Of a stretch of 20,941 nt of DNA, positions 8,135 through 14,833 are shown piece by piece. The translations under genes were made by a program, and so were the position numbers. The stretch is from Ancylobacter novellus (GTDB lineage Bacteria; Pseudomonadota; Alphaproteobacteria; Rhizobiales; Xanthobacteraceae), in the NCBI GenBank assembly GCA_003241485.1, contig QFQD01000061.1:1-20941 (forward strand). Reading direction: 5' to 3'. The first letter of the stretch is position 1, and every line of letters starts with the position of its first letter. Under the pieces are notes generated by a model. That model saw nothing but the letters and a program-made list of their open reading frames with translations. It did not search any database and was not told the origin of the DNA.

Positions 8135-8146
8135 TCGCCATGGTAG
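8115..8146. promoter_or_regulatory. Candidate operator pair for the divergent GntR/FCD regulator
   Basis: A perfect 12-bp palindrome, CTACCATGGTAG, lies at 8115-8126, and a second copy sharing CCATGGTAG lies at 8138-8146. The centres of the two CCATGG cores are exactly 20 bp apart, about two helical turns, so two dimers could bind on the same face. The first site sits inside the -35/-10 spacer of the operon promoter; the second abuts the upstream side of the -35 box. FCD-type GntR proteins commonly bind short palindromes with a TGGT/ACCA core, which this has. The binding protein is most likely the product of the adjacent gene at 8201. Confidence 0.65.
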
Positions 8147-8200
8147 CGTGCGCCCGGTGAATGTGCGAGAGCATGGACGCGCTGCCACGGGAGGGGAACG

Positions 8201-8980
8201 ATGGAAGAGAAGCGACGAAAGCTCGGAGCCGCGATCCCCGACGCGCCGTCCTCCGCCACCGTGCTCGACATCGGTCCGGGTGCCGGCTCGCCTGCGGCGC
8301 CGGCGTTGGAGCCGGTCAATCCGCGCCTGCCGATCGCCCCGCAGATCTATGAGCGGCTGCGGCGGGCCATCACCACGCTGATCGTGCTGCCGTCCGAGGC
8401 GTTGAGCGAGAAGGAACTCTCGCTCCAGCTCGGGGTCAGCCGCACGCCCGTGCGCGAAGCGCTGATCCGGCTCGCCGATGAAGGACTGGTCGATATCCTG
8501 CCCCAGCGCGGCAGCTTCGTCGCACCGATCCGGCTGCGGGATGTCGAGGAGGCCCAGTTCATTCGCGAATCGCTGGAGGTCGCCGTTGCGCGCCGTCTGG
8601 CGGGCCATTGTTCGCCGCGCTTCCTCGGGGAGCTGAAGCTCAACCTCGCGCGGCAGGAGAGCGCCGTCGTCGAACGGGACCGCGACCTGTTCATGGAGTT
8701 GGACGAGGCGTTCCATCGCGGGCTCTGCGAGGAGGCGGGCCTCTCCAAAAGCTGGCGTGTCATCCAGTCGGTGAAGCTGCAGATGGACCGGGTGCGCTAT
8801 CTCAGCCTGCCCGAGCCCGGCCATCTCGACGTGCTTCTCGCCCAGCACCGGCAGATCACCCAAGCGATCGAGGCCGGCGAGACGGATGAGGCGGGGCGGC
8901 ACATGTCCGCTCACCTCAAGGAAGTTCTGGGTTCCGCCAATCTGCTGCGTCAGAAGCTGGCGCATCTGATCGAGAAATAG
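8201..8980 (+). CDS. GntR-family transcriptional regulator, FadR/FCD subfamily
   Basis: 259 aa. After a low-complexity N-terminal stretch of about 45 residues comes the winged helix: QIYERLRRAITTLIVLPSEALSEKELSLQLGVSRTPVREALIRLADEGLVDILPQRGSFVAP, spanning about residues 48-109, with the GVSRTPVREAL recognition helix at 78-88. The all-helical FCD ligand domain follows. It keeps a plausible metal-binding set of Asp168, His172, His216 and His238. These regulators usually repress a sugar-acid operon until an organic acid binds the FCD domain. It is divergent from the binding-protein operon, and the candidate operators in the shared 171-bp gap are placed for repression. The start at 8201 has a strong GGGAGGGG ribosome site. 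Confidence 0.93.
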   Translation: MEEKRRKLGAAIPDAPSSATVLDIGPGAGSPAAPALEPVNPRLPIAPQIYERLRRAITTLIVLPSEALSEKELSLQLGVSRTPVREALIRLADEGLVDILPQRGSFVAPIRLRDVEEAQFIRESLEVAVARRLAGHCSPRFLGELKLNLARQESAVVERDRDLFMELDEAFHRGLCEEAGLSKSWRVIQSVKLQMDRVRYLSLPEPGHLDVLLAQHRQITQAIEAGETDEAGRHMSAHLKEVLGSANLLRQKLAHLIEK

Positions 8981-9004
8981 CCGGGCCGGGGAGGGACGCG
9001 GCGA

Positions 9005-9022
9005 CCGCCCCCGGGGGGGCGG
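9005..9022. terminator. GC-rich palindrome between convergent genes, possible bidirectional terminator
   Basis: An 18-bp inverted repeat made of CCGCCCCC (9005-9012) and GGGGGCGG (9015-9022) lies in the 72-bp gap between the converging GntR gene (stop at 8980) and the thiamine-diphosphate enzyme gene (stop at 9053). It could form a very stable hairpin on either strand. No T-tract follows on either side, so intrinsic termination is uncertain. Confidence 0.35.
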
Positions 9023-9052
9023 CGCTTCAGGCGTGCGGGAGAGGGACGGACC

Positions 9053-10825
9053 TCATGCCAGATCCGGGCTGATCTTCCAGTCGCGCAGCTTGTAGACCGT
9101 GCCGGGACGCGGGCGCGGCGTGTCGCCGCCCTCGCGCAGGCGCCGCTTGAAGCTGTGGATGGGGGTCGCCAAATCGTCGACGCGTACCTCGACGACCGAA
9201 GGGCCGTCATAGGCGAAGGCGGCATCGAGCGCCGGGCCGAGTTCGTCGGGCTTCTCGACATAGAACCCCTTCAGCCCCAGCCCGGTCGCGGCGGCGGCGA
9301 AGTTGGGATGGCAGCTCTGGCTTTCCAGCAAGGCGGACTGCACGTTCTTGAAGAAGATGTCCTGCCAGAGCTGGATCCAGCCGAGCCGGCCATTGTTCAG
9401 CACGACATTCACCACCTTCTGGTTGCACTGCGCCTGCGTCGCCAGTTCACCGATGGTGTAGGAAAACGCCCCGTCGCCCGCCACGGTGACGATGCGCGTG
9501 CCCGGCCGGGTTTCCGCCGCACCGATCGCCGCCGGAATGGCATAGCCGAGCCCGCCCTGTCCGCGCGCATAGAGGAAGGAGCGGCCAGGTCGGCGCGCCG
9601 GTATGTAGTTGGCGATCCAGCCGGCGGAGAAGCTGGCGTCGGACACGACGATGTCGTCCAGCTCCAGCCGCGTCGCCACCTCGTCCATGACGCGCGCGGG
9701 ATGAAGCGGCAGCTGCTCGCTTTCGATCTCGGTGCGCTTCTGGCGTTCGCCTTCGGCCTTCACTTCCGCGATGCGTGCCGCCCAGTCGGGATGGCTCTGT
9801 GCGGGCAGGGCGGCATTCAGCAAAGCGAGCGCCTCGCGCACATCGGCGAGCAGGGCGATGGTGGGCAGGAAGGTGCGGCCATGTTCGTTAGGGTCGCAGT
9901 CGATGGTGATGGTCGCCTGCTCGGGCAGCGGCAGGGTCCAGTTCATCGCGGTGTTCTGGCTGGCCTTGGAACCGCACCAGATGACGAGGTCGGCCTCCTT
10001 GATAAGCTCGATCGCTGCCCAGGAGCCGAGCGGGTTGAGCGTGCCGCCCGCATAGGCCGCGGTCTCCGCCACGGCGCCGCGTCCGGTGAGGCTGGTGACG
10101 GCGAGCCCGCCCAGCTTTTCGGCGAAAGCGGTCGCTTCTGCGCAGGCGAGGGCGCCATGGACGCCGCCGCCGAACACCACCGCCGGGCGCTTCGCCCTTT
10201 CGATGAGCGCCACCGCGTCCGCCACTGACGACGCCACCGGCGCCGAGCGCAGGAAGGGCGCCTGGATCGCCCGCTTGTCGATGCCGATCCTGATCTCGTC
10301 CTCGTTCCAGTCCGCGTCGAAGATGTCGTGCGGGATAATCAGCGCCACAGGACCGGGGCGCGCCGATGTGGCGACGCGGAAGGCGGTGCGGATGAGATCC
10401 GGCAGGGCGGCCTTGGAGGGGACCAGCCAGCTGTCCTTGGTGATGGTCTTGAAGAAGGAAAGCTGGTCGAAGCCCTGGCTTGCGATGCCCTTGTCCTTCA
10501 GCGACAGCCAGTCGAGCGGCAGTTCGCCGACGATGCCGATCATCGGCACGGAAGCGTTCAGCGCCTCGATGAAGCCGGCCGGCAGCAGATTGGCGCCGGG
10601 GCCGACGGTGACATCGCACACGCCCGGCTTGCCGGTGAGCCGCGCATAGGCGTCGGCGGCGTAGGCGGCATTGCGCTCGTCGCGCATCAGCACATGGCGG
10701 ATGCGGTCCGTGCGGCGGGAAATGCCGTCATGCAGCGCCGTGGTCTGCCCGCCGGGCATGCCGAACACGAGTTCGACGCCGTACTGGGCCAGCATCTCCG
10801 CGACCAGATCACCCATATGGGCCAT
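9053..10825 (-). CDS. Thiamine-diphosphate-dependent enzyme of the acetolactate synthase superfamily, substrate unknown
   Basis: 590 aa with the three usual domains. The N-terminal pyrimidine-binding domain has GVELVFGMPGG (16-26) and the cofactor-activating Glu50 in RDERNAAYAADAYARLTG. The central domain contains PAVVFGGGVHG (214-224). The C-terminal diphosphate-binding domain has the GDG...NN motif, from Gly450-Asp451-Gly452 to Asn477-Asn478. Known relatives include acetolactate synthase, glyoxylate carboligase, sulfoacetaldehyde acetyltransferase and other carboligases or decarboxylases; I do not see features that pick one. No small regulatory subunit gene is nearby, arguing against biosynthetic acetolactate synthase. 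Start 10825 (MAHMGDLVAE) has a GGAGA ribosome site; the open frame continues to 11479 but only as antisense to the SorC gene. It is transcribed alone and divergently from the SorC regulator. Confidence 0.9.
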   Translation of the reverse strand: MAHMGDLVAEMLAQYGVELVFGMPGGQTTALHDGISRRTDRIRHVLMRDERNAAYAADAYARLTGKPGVCDVTVGPGANLLPAGFIEALNASVPMIGIVGELPLDWLSLKDKGIASQGFDQLSFFKTITKDSWLVPSKAALPDLIRTAFRVATSARPGPVALIIPHDIFDADWNEDEIRIGIDKRAIQAPFLRSAPVASSVADAVALIERAKRPAVVFGGGVHGALACAEATAFAEKLGGLAVTSLTGRGAVAETAAYAGGTLNPLGSWAAIELIKEADLVIWCGSKASQNTAMNWTLPLPEQATITIDCDPNEHGRTFLPTIALLADVREALALLNAALPAQSHPDWAARIAEVKAEGERQKRTEIESEQLPLHPARVMDEVATRLELDDIVVSDASFSAGWIANYIPARRPGRSFLYARGQGGLGYAIPAAIGAAETRPGTRIVTVAGDGAFSYTIGELATQAQCNQKVVNVVLNNGRLGWIQLWQDIFFKNVQSALLESQSCHPNFAAAATGLGLKGFYVEKPDELGPALDAAFAYDGPSVVEVRVDDLATPIHSFKRRLREGGDTPRPRPGTVYKLRDWKISPDLA

Positions 10826-10894
10826 GGAAGTCTCCTTGGGATCGACGATGAGGATGCGCGGTTGCCAAGGGGCGTCACGGCGCCTGCGGGCAAA

Positions 10895-10914
10895 ATGCCA
10901 GCGTGTGTTGGCAT
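10895..10914. promoter_or_regulatory. Inverted repeat over the -10/start region of the thiamine-diphosphate enzyme promoter
   Basis: Arms ATGCCA (10895-10900) and TGGCAT (10909-10914) are separated by 8 bases. The repeat overlaps the predicted -10 box and transcription start of the minus-strand gene, a classical place for a repressor site. The octamer TTGGCATA at 10908-10915, which includes the right arm, is repeated identically at 10961-10968, 53 bp away (about five helical turns). A SorC-family protein, which acts as a tetramer in known cases, could bridge such sites. Binding is inferred. Confidence 0.45.
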
Positions 10915-10941
10915 AATTCAGATAGTGGTGACGTATGTCAA
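10913..10941 (-). promoter_or_regulatory. Predicted promoter of the thiamine-diphosphate enzyme gene
   Basis: On the minus strand TTGACA (plus 10936-10941) is followed by a 17-base spacer and AATTAT (plus 10913-10918), a four-of-six match to the -10 consensus. Transcription would start near 10906, leaving a leader of about 80 bases. The surroundings (10911-10975) are markedly AT-richer than the rest of the window, as expected for a regulatory region. Confidence 0.5.
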
Positions 10942-10974
10942 TATCATATTTCAAGTTCTCTTGGCATATGACAT
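10935..10974. promoter_or_regulatory. Widely spaced inverted repeat ATGTCA / TGACAT in the divergent region
   Basis: ATGTCA at 10935-10940 and its reverse complement TGACAT at 10969-10974 flank 28 bases of AT-rich DNA. The left arm overlaps the -35 box of the minus-strand promoter; the right arm lies about 70 bases upstream of the SorC start codon. Together with the TTGGCATA direct repeat this makes a compact regulatory region, probably for autoregulation. I could not recognise a convincing plus-strand promoter here. Six-base arms can arise by chance. Confidence 0.3.
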
Positions 10975-11041
10975 GGTGCATATCGGGGAGGGGCCCGTCG
11001 CAGCATCGGCGCGGCGAACCGGCGGAGGTTGCAGGCGGCAC

Positions 11042-12055
11042 ATGGCGAAGCGGACAGAGCGCAACGGGGGGACGCGGGACGAACAGGATGCGACGCAGTT
11101 CGCGCTCGATCCTGTCCTGACCGCGGCGTGGCTTTATTACGAGGAGGGGCTGAAGCAGGACGAGATCGCCGCGCGTTTCGGCATCTCCCGCGCCACCGTG
11201 TTCAACCTGCTGCAAAAGGCGCGCGACGAGGGCGTCGTGAGCGTCTCCATCGATATCGACCGGGTTCGCGCGCTGCGTCTCGCGCGCGCCCTGAGCGAGG
11301 CGGCGGGCATTGACGAATGCTACATTGTGCCGGCCATCGGCAATGAGCGCCCGGTCACCGAGCGCATCGGGGGGCTCGGCGCGCGCGTGCTGGAACGGCG
11401 CATAACGCCGGAGAGTGTTCTCGGCGTCGCCTGGGGGCGCACGGTCATGGCGCTGTCGCAGACACTCGCCTCGCTCCATCTGCCCGGCACCACCATCGCG
11501 CAGATCACCGGCAGCGCTATCGGGACCTATGATTTCTCGCCGGAGCTGTGCACCTCCAACATCGCGCTCAAGGTGGGCGGGCGTTGCGTGAACATGCTGG
11601 CGCCCGGCATCGTCTCAACCGCCGACGTGAAGCGCCTGCTCATGGCCGAGCCCATCGTCGCCCAGCATTTCGCGCTGCTGCGCGGCTGCGACATCACGCT
11701 GTTCGGCGTCACCGATCTCGGCGAGGGCACCTCGCTGATGCACAGCGGATTCATGACCGAGCCGACGCTGGCCGATTACCGCGCCCATGGCGCGGTGGGC
11801 TTCGTATCCGGCTATTTCTTCGATCGAGAAGGGCGGCCCGTACTGACCGACCTCGACAACCGCCACCTGTCGATGCCGCGCGAGGATTTTCTCGCCGTGC
11901 CCACCCGCATCTGCGTTGGCGGCGGTGCTTCCAAGGTGGAGGCCATCGCGGCCATGCTGCGCGGCGGCTATGCCAATGTGCTGGTGACGGACGAGACGAC
12001 GGCCCACGCCGTGCTGGCACGAAGCGGCGGCGGAGGCCCACTCAGTTCACGATGA
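11042..12055 (+). CDS. SorC-family sugar-binding transcriptional regulator
   Basis: 337 aa, the standard SorC/DeoR-like size (about 310-340). The N-terminal helix-turn-helix reads LYYEEGLKQDEIAARFGISRATVFNLLQKARDEGVV (residues 31-66), typical of SorC proteins. A Rossmann-like sugar-phosphate-binding domain follows, with VLGVAWGRTVMALSQTL (126-142), GSAIGTYDFSPE, NMLAPGIVSTADVKRLLM and, near the C-terminus, CVGGGASKVEAIAAMLRGGYANVLVTDETTA. Relatives include SorC and the erythritol regulator EryD. Start 11042 is chosen for length and domain fit, although the nearest GGAGG is rather far (13 bases); an in-frame ATG at 10973 is possible. It is divergent from the thiamine-diphosphate enzyme gene and probably controls it and itself. 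Its 3' end overlaps the convergent GntR gene by 14 bp. Confidence 0.92.
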   Translation: MAKRTERNGGTRDEQDATQFALDPVLTAAWLYYEEGLKQDEIAARFGISRATVFNLLQKARDEGVVSVSIDIDRVRALRLARALSEAAGIDECYIVPAIGNERPVTERIGGLGARVLERRITPESVLGVAWGRTVMALSQTLASLHLPGTTIAQITGSAIGTYDFSPELCTSNIALKVGGRCVNMLAPGIVSTADVKRLLMAEPIVAQHFALLRGCDITLFGVTDLGEGTSLMHSGFMTEPTLADYRAHGAVGFVSGYFFDREGRPVLTDLDNRHLSMPREDFLAVPTRICVGGGASKVEAIAAMLRGGYANVLVTDETTAHAVLARSGGGGPLSSR

Positions 12056-12851
12056 AATGCAGGCGCGCCTGATCGGTGCGGTAGACCGCCGTGTAGTACT
12101 CCACCGGCTCGTCGGTCTGCATATAGGTGACCGACTCGATGGCGATCACTGGGGAGCCGGCCGGGATATCCAGCAGTTCCGCCTGTTCGGGCGTGGCGGT
12201 CGCCGCCTCCAGCCAGCGTTCCGCACGCTTCATGGTGATGCCGTAGCGCCGCGCCAGCGTGTCGTAGAGCGAGCGGTTCTGCATCGGCACCTGCTCGAAT
12301 CCGGGCGTCAGGCGCTGGGTGATGAAGGTGTAGACGAGGATGCGCGGCATGCCGTCGACGCTCAGCACGCGGTCCAGCGCCACCACCGGCTCCTGTGGTC
12401 CCAGCCGCAACATGCGGCTGACATGCTCGGTCGGCGTCACCAGTTCCTGGCGCAGAATGCTGCGGGTCACCGAATGATTGGTGTGATGCAGCTCGCCGGA
12501 AAAGCCGATATTGGAGCCAAGAAAGCCATGGTCGTCCCGCTTGGCGGCGACGAAGGCGCCTTTGCCCTGAAGTTTGTAGATCATCCGCTCGGAGACGAGC
12601 TGGTTCAGCGCCTCGCGCACGACGGTACGGGAGACGCCGAAGCTCTCGCACAGTTCCGATTCCGACGGCAGGCGGGCATTGTCCGGCAGCTTCTCGGTGA
12701 CGATCAGATTGAGCAGCGCCGCCTTCACCTGCGACCAGAGCGGCAGGCCGGAGCCATTGCCGCGCAGGCCATTGTCGCGCTCCGCGAGGCTGCGCAGTGT
12801 CGGCAGAAGATCGGTCTCGGGGCTCGCGGCGCGGCGGCGCGGTTGGTTCAT
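12042..12851 (-). CDS. GntR-family transcriptional regulator, HutC subfamily with UTRA domain
   Basis: 269 aa. An N-terminal extension of about 35 residues leads into the winged helix PLWSQVKAALLNLIVTEKLPDNARLPSESELCESFGVSRTVVREALNQLVSERMIYKLQGKGAFVA (about 37-102), with the PSESEL and GVSRTVVREAL motifs typical of GntR proteins. The C-terminal half is a UTRA effector domain: RMLRLGPQEPVVALDRVLSVDGMPRILVYTFI, then LDIPAGSPVIAIESVTYMQTDEPVEYYTAVYRTDQARLHFIVN at the C-terminus, with the family's 'E..tY..YRgDr..f' ending. HutC/UTRA regulators sense small acids or sugar phosphates. Its ATG shares a base with the glpD stop (TGATG at 12851), so it is cotranscribed with the dehydrogenase and probably responds to its substrate or a related metabolite. 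Likely targets are the palindromes between glpD and the kinase gene. Confidence 0.92.
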   Translation of the reverse strand: MNQPRRRAASPETDLLPTLRSLAERDNGLRGNGSGLPLWSQVKAALLNLIVTEKLPDNARLPSESELCESFGVSRTVVREALNQLVSERMIYKLQGKGAFVAAKRDDHGFLGSNIGFSGELHHTNHSVTRSILRQELVTPTEHVSRMLRLGPQEPVVALDRVLSVDGMPRILVYTFITQRLTPGFEQVPMQNRSLYDTLARRYGITMKRAERWLEAATATPEQAELLDIPAGSPVIAIESVTYMQTDEPVEYYTAVYRTDQARLHFIVN

Positions 12852-14554
12852 CACGTCTTTCCCGGCAAGAGATGCCGCGTGGCGATCAGTTCCGTGGTGG
12901 CGGCCACCTCCCGCGCGATGCGTGTTTGCGACCATCCCAGCGCTTCCCCGACCACGGCGCCGAGTTCGGCGAGGGCGGCGGCGCTGGCCTGACCGAGCAG
13001 CGCGATGGAGGTGCGCCGAAGCACCACATCGTCGAGCCGAACGACCCGCTCCTCGCGAGCGATTGCGACGATCTCCTGATACGAATAGTCGGGAAGCGTC
13101 GTCAACGGAATCTCGACCGGTGGCGCGAAGCCTTCGAGGCGCGCGGCCGTGGCGGTGCCGTAGCGGTCGAACAGGGTGTGCGCCCGCTCGCGGGTGATGC
13201 TGAACCGCCGGGCGAGGTCGGCGATGTAACGCTCGACATCCTTCGGCCAGTGCGCGCCGCCGCCTATGGCCACGCCGGCGGTGGAGCGCTGCCGGGGGAT
13301 TCCCAGATGGGCGAGCGCTTCGTCCGCGATCTGCTCGGCGCAGGCGCGGAAGGTCGTCCATTTCCCGCCAACCAGCGACAGCACCGGGAAGGGCCGGTCG
13401 CCTTGCGGGGGAAAGTTATGGATGGAGTGGTCGCGACTGATGGCGCCGGCCACGCCCTTGCTGGCGGGAAGCGGGCGGATGCCGGCATAGGTATGGACGA
13501 TCTGGCTGCGGTGGAGCCGCATCTGCGGCATCACCAGCGCCATCACCTCGAACAGATAGTCGACCTCCGCCGCCGAGCAGACGGTATCGCCGGGGTCGTC
13601 GGTGCGCAGGTCGGTCGTGCCGACAAGCGCGTGCGTGTCATCCAGCGGATAGGCCAGGCAGATGCGGTGGTCGGGGGTCTCGAAATAGATCATGCAGTCG
13701 GCGAGGCTCTCGACCAGCGCGCGATTGCGCAGCACGAGATGCGAGCCCTTGGTGCCGCCGATCAGGCGCTCCCGGATGCCGAAACCACCATCCACCTCGT
13801 CGACCCGGGCGCCGGCACAGTTGATCACCAGCCGGGGGGAGACGGAAAAGCGTTCGCCCGTCAGTACGTCGTCGAGCAGGATGCACGCTCCCTCGCGCCC
13901 GGCCACGCGCAGATAGGTGGCGGCACGGGCGTGCGGGCAGGCGTCTTCGGCCTGCGCCACCAGCTCGACACCGAGACGCTCGGGCGCGGTGAGGCGCGCG
14001 TCGTAATACTCCGCGACATAGCGCGCCGCCGGGGTCAGCGCCGGCATTTCGGCGCGGAATTGCTTGCGCGGCACCATGCGGTGATTGGGCATGGTCTGGT
14101 TGCGCCGGTTGAACAGATCGTAGAGCCGCAGTCCCAGGGCGACCACGAGTGCGCCTTTTGGGCCGGGGGCCTGCACCCAGCCGAGGAAGCGCCCCACCGA
14201 GTCCAGGGCGCCGCTGAAACGATCGGCGATCGGTACGCGCACCCGGAGCGGGCGTACCAGATGGGGCGCATCGAGCAGGAGGCGGTTGCGCTCCTCCACC
14301 GACTCGCGAACCAGCGAGAACTCGCCGATCTCCAGATAGCGCAGTCCACCATGGATCAGCCGTGAGGACGCGGAACTGGTGGCCGAGCACACATCGCCCA
14401 TGTCGACGAGCAGCGCGGACACGCCCTGCAGCGCGAGATCGCGAAATACGCCCACGCCATTGATGCCGGCGCCGATGATCAGCACCTCGGGCGCGGCCGG
14501 GCCGGAGCCGGGCTTCGCGCGCAGGGCGGCGAGAATGGCATCGCGGGACAGCAT
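12851..14554 (-). CDS. glpD: FAD-dependent sn-glycerol-3-phosphate dehydrogenase (GlpD) or close polyol-phosphate dehydrogenase
   Basis: 567 aa, within the GlpD range (500-580). The FAD-binding IIGAGINGVGVFRDLALQG (26-44) is followed by the GlpD hallmark ATSSASSRLIHGGLRYLE (58-75), almost identical to E. coli. Later GlpD stretches include RLIGGTKGSHLVLRNRAL, YPLDDTHALVGTTDLR, YAGIRPLPAS, ISRDHSIHNF and LSLVGGKWTTFRA. GlpD oxidises sn-glycerol-3-phosphate to dihydroxyacetone phosphate at the inner membrane and passes electrons to quinone. The erythritol-phosphate dehydrogenase EryB is a member of the same family, so the substrate could be another polyol phosphate. It is divergent from the kinase/transporter operon and directly precedes the GntR/UTRA gene. 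Start 14554 has GGAG about 8 bases upstream. Confidence 0.9.
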   Translation of the reverse strand: MLSRDAILAALRAKPGSGPAAPEVLIIGAGINGVGVFRDLALQGVSALLVDMGDVCSATSSASSRLIHGGLRYLEIGEFSLVRESVEERNRLLLDAPHLVRPLRVRVPIADRFSGALDSVGRFLGWVQAPGPKGALVVALGLRLYDLFNRRNQTMPNHRMVPRKQFRAEMPALTPAARYVAEYYDARLTAPERLGVELVAQAEDACPHARAATYLRVAGREGACILLDDVLTGERFSVSPRLVINCAGARVDEVDGGFGIRERLIGGTKGSHLVLRNRALVESLADCMIYFETPDHRICLAYPLDDTHALVGTTDLRTDDPGDTVCSAAEVDYLFEVMALVMPQMRLHRSQIVHTYAGIRPLPASKGVAGAISRDHSIHNFPPQGDRPFPVLSLVGGKWTTFRACAEQIADEALAHLGIPRQRSTAGVAIGGGAHWPKDVERYIADLARRFSITRERAHTLFDRYGTATAARLEGFAPPVEIPLTTLPDYSYQEIVAIAREERVVRLDDVVLRRTSIALLGQASAAALAELGAVVGEALGWSQTRIAREVAATTELIATRHLLPGKT

Positions 14555-14625
14555 CGGGTGGCTCCAGTGAGGCTCGGAAGAAGGGGAGGCCGGGCAGCGG
14601 GCGGAATGCCGCCATTGCTCTTCCT

Positions 14626-14641
14626 ACTTATGATGATAAGT
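14626..14641. promoter_or_regulatory. Perfect 16-bp inverted repeat upstream of glpD, candidate regulator site
   Basis: ACTTAT-GATG-ATAAGT is a perfect inverted repeat with 6-base arms and a 4-base centre, 72 bases before the glpD start codon. A perfect TTGACA on the minus strand (plus 14667-14672) lies upstream of it, but I find no good -10 box at the right distance, so the glpD promoter is unresolved. The site would lie close to the transcription start if that -35 is real. The GntR/UTRA protein encoded with glpD is the likeliest binder. Confidence 0.5.
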
Positions 14642-14733
14642 TAGAACGACCATATCGGATGAGAGCTGTCAATCCGCCGTTTCATCGGCAAAAATCATTG
14701 CATCGCAACATAATCTCGCCGGCAGGAAAGATG

Positions 14734-14761
14734 TTGACGCGGAAAAAGCGCTCGATATGAT
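14734..14761 (+). promoter_or_regulatory. Predicted promoter of the kinase/transporter operon
   Basis: TTGACG (14734-14739) and TATGAT (14756-14761) are each five-of-six matches to the consensus and are separated by 16 bases. Transcription would start near 14768, inside the 18-bp palindrome described next, and about 66 bases ahead of the kinase ATG. This is the best plus-strand promoter match I found in the window. Confidence 0.6.
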
Positions 14762-14763
14762 CC

Positions 14764-14781
14764 AACATGTAATTACGTGTT
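14764..14781. promoter_or_regulatory. Near-perfect 18-bp palindrome at the kinase operon transcription start
   Basis: AACATGTAATTACGTGTT differs from its own reverse complement at only one base pair of each half (the T at 14768 against the G at 14777). Its centre, GTAATTAC, resembles the GT...AC half-site layout of HutC-type GntR operators. It overlaps the predicted transcription start, where a bound dimer would block RNA polymerase. Its sequence is unrelated to the palindrome at 14626-14641, so two different regulators, or two classes of site, may act in this gap. Confidence 0.55.
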
Positions 14782-14783
14782 GA

Positions 14784-14819
14784 GCTTCGGCAAACGAAGC
14801 CATACCGGCCAAGTCCGGT
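14784..14819 (+). other. Two tandem hairpins in the 5' leader of the kinase operon
   Basis: Hairpin 1 has arms GCTTCG (14784-14789) and CGAAGC (14795-14800) around the 5-base loop GCAAA. Hairpin 2 has arms ACCGG (14804-14808) and CCGGT (14815-14819) around a 6-base loop. The second ends 4 bases before the GGAGG ribosome site (14824-14828), so both lie in the predicted leader and could protect it or affect initiation. Stems of 5-6 bp are modest, and no known riboswitch class is recognised. Confidence 0.4.
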
Positions 14820-14833
14820 TCCTGGAGGACGCC

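Noticed and set aside
9053..10825. Naming the thiamine-diphosphate enzyme as acetolactate synthase (ilvB)
   Set aside because: There is no ilvN-like small subunit or branched-chain gene nearby and the setting is catabolic; the superfamily covers many other reactions.
10328..11041. Upstream extension of the SorC reading frame
   Set aside because: It is antisense to the thiamine-diphosphate enzyme gene and would more than add 200 residues to a protein that already has full family length from 11042.
10826..11479. N-terminal extension of the thiamine-diphosphate enzyme to 808 residues
   Set aside because: The extra 218 codons cross the promoter region and run antisense to the SorC gene. The family begins near MAHMGDLVAE, where there is a good ribosome site.
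12852..13361. N-terminal extension of the GntR/UTRA gene to 439 residues
   Set aside because: The extra 170 codons lie within glpD in another frame and are unlike any GntR domain; the TGATG junction at 12851 gives the natural start.
12797..14365. Open plus-strand frame of 522 codons opposite glpD
   Set aside because: It is a shadow of glpD, which has a full set of GlpD motifs; the antisense protein shows none.
14667..14672. Perfect minus-strand TTGACA as the -35 box of a glpD promoter
   Set aside because: No acceptable -10 hexamer lies 15-19 bases downstream (17-base spacing gives TCGTTC), so I did not list it as a promoter feature.
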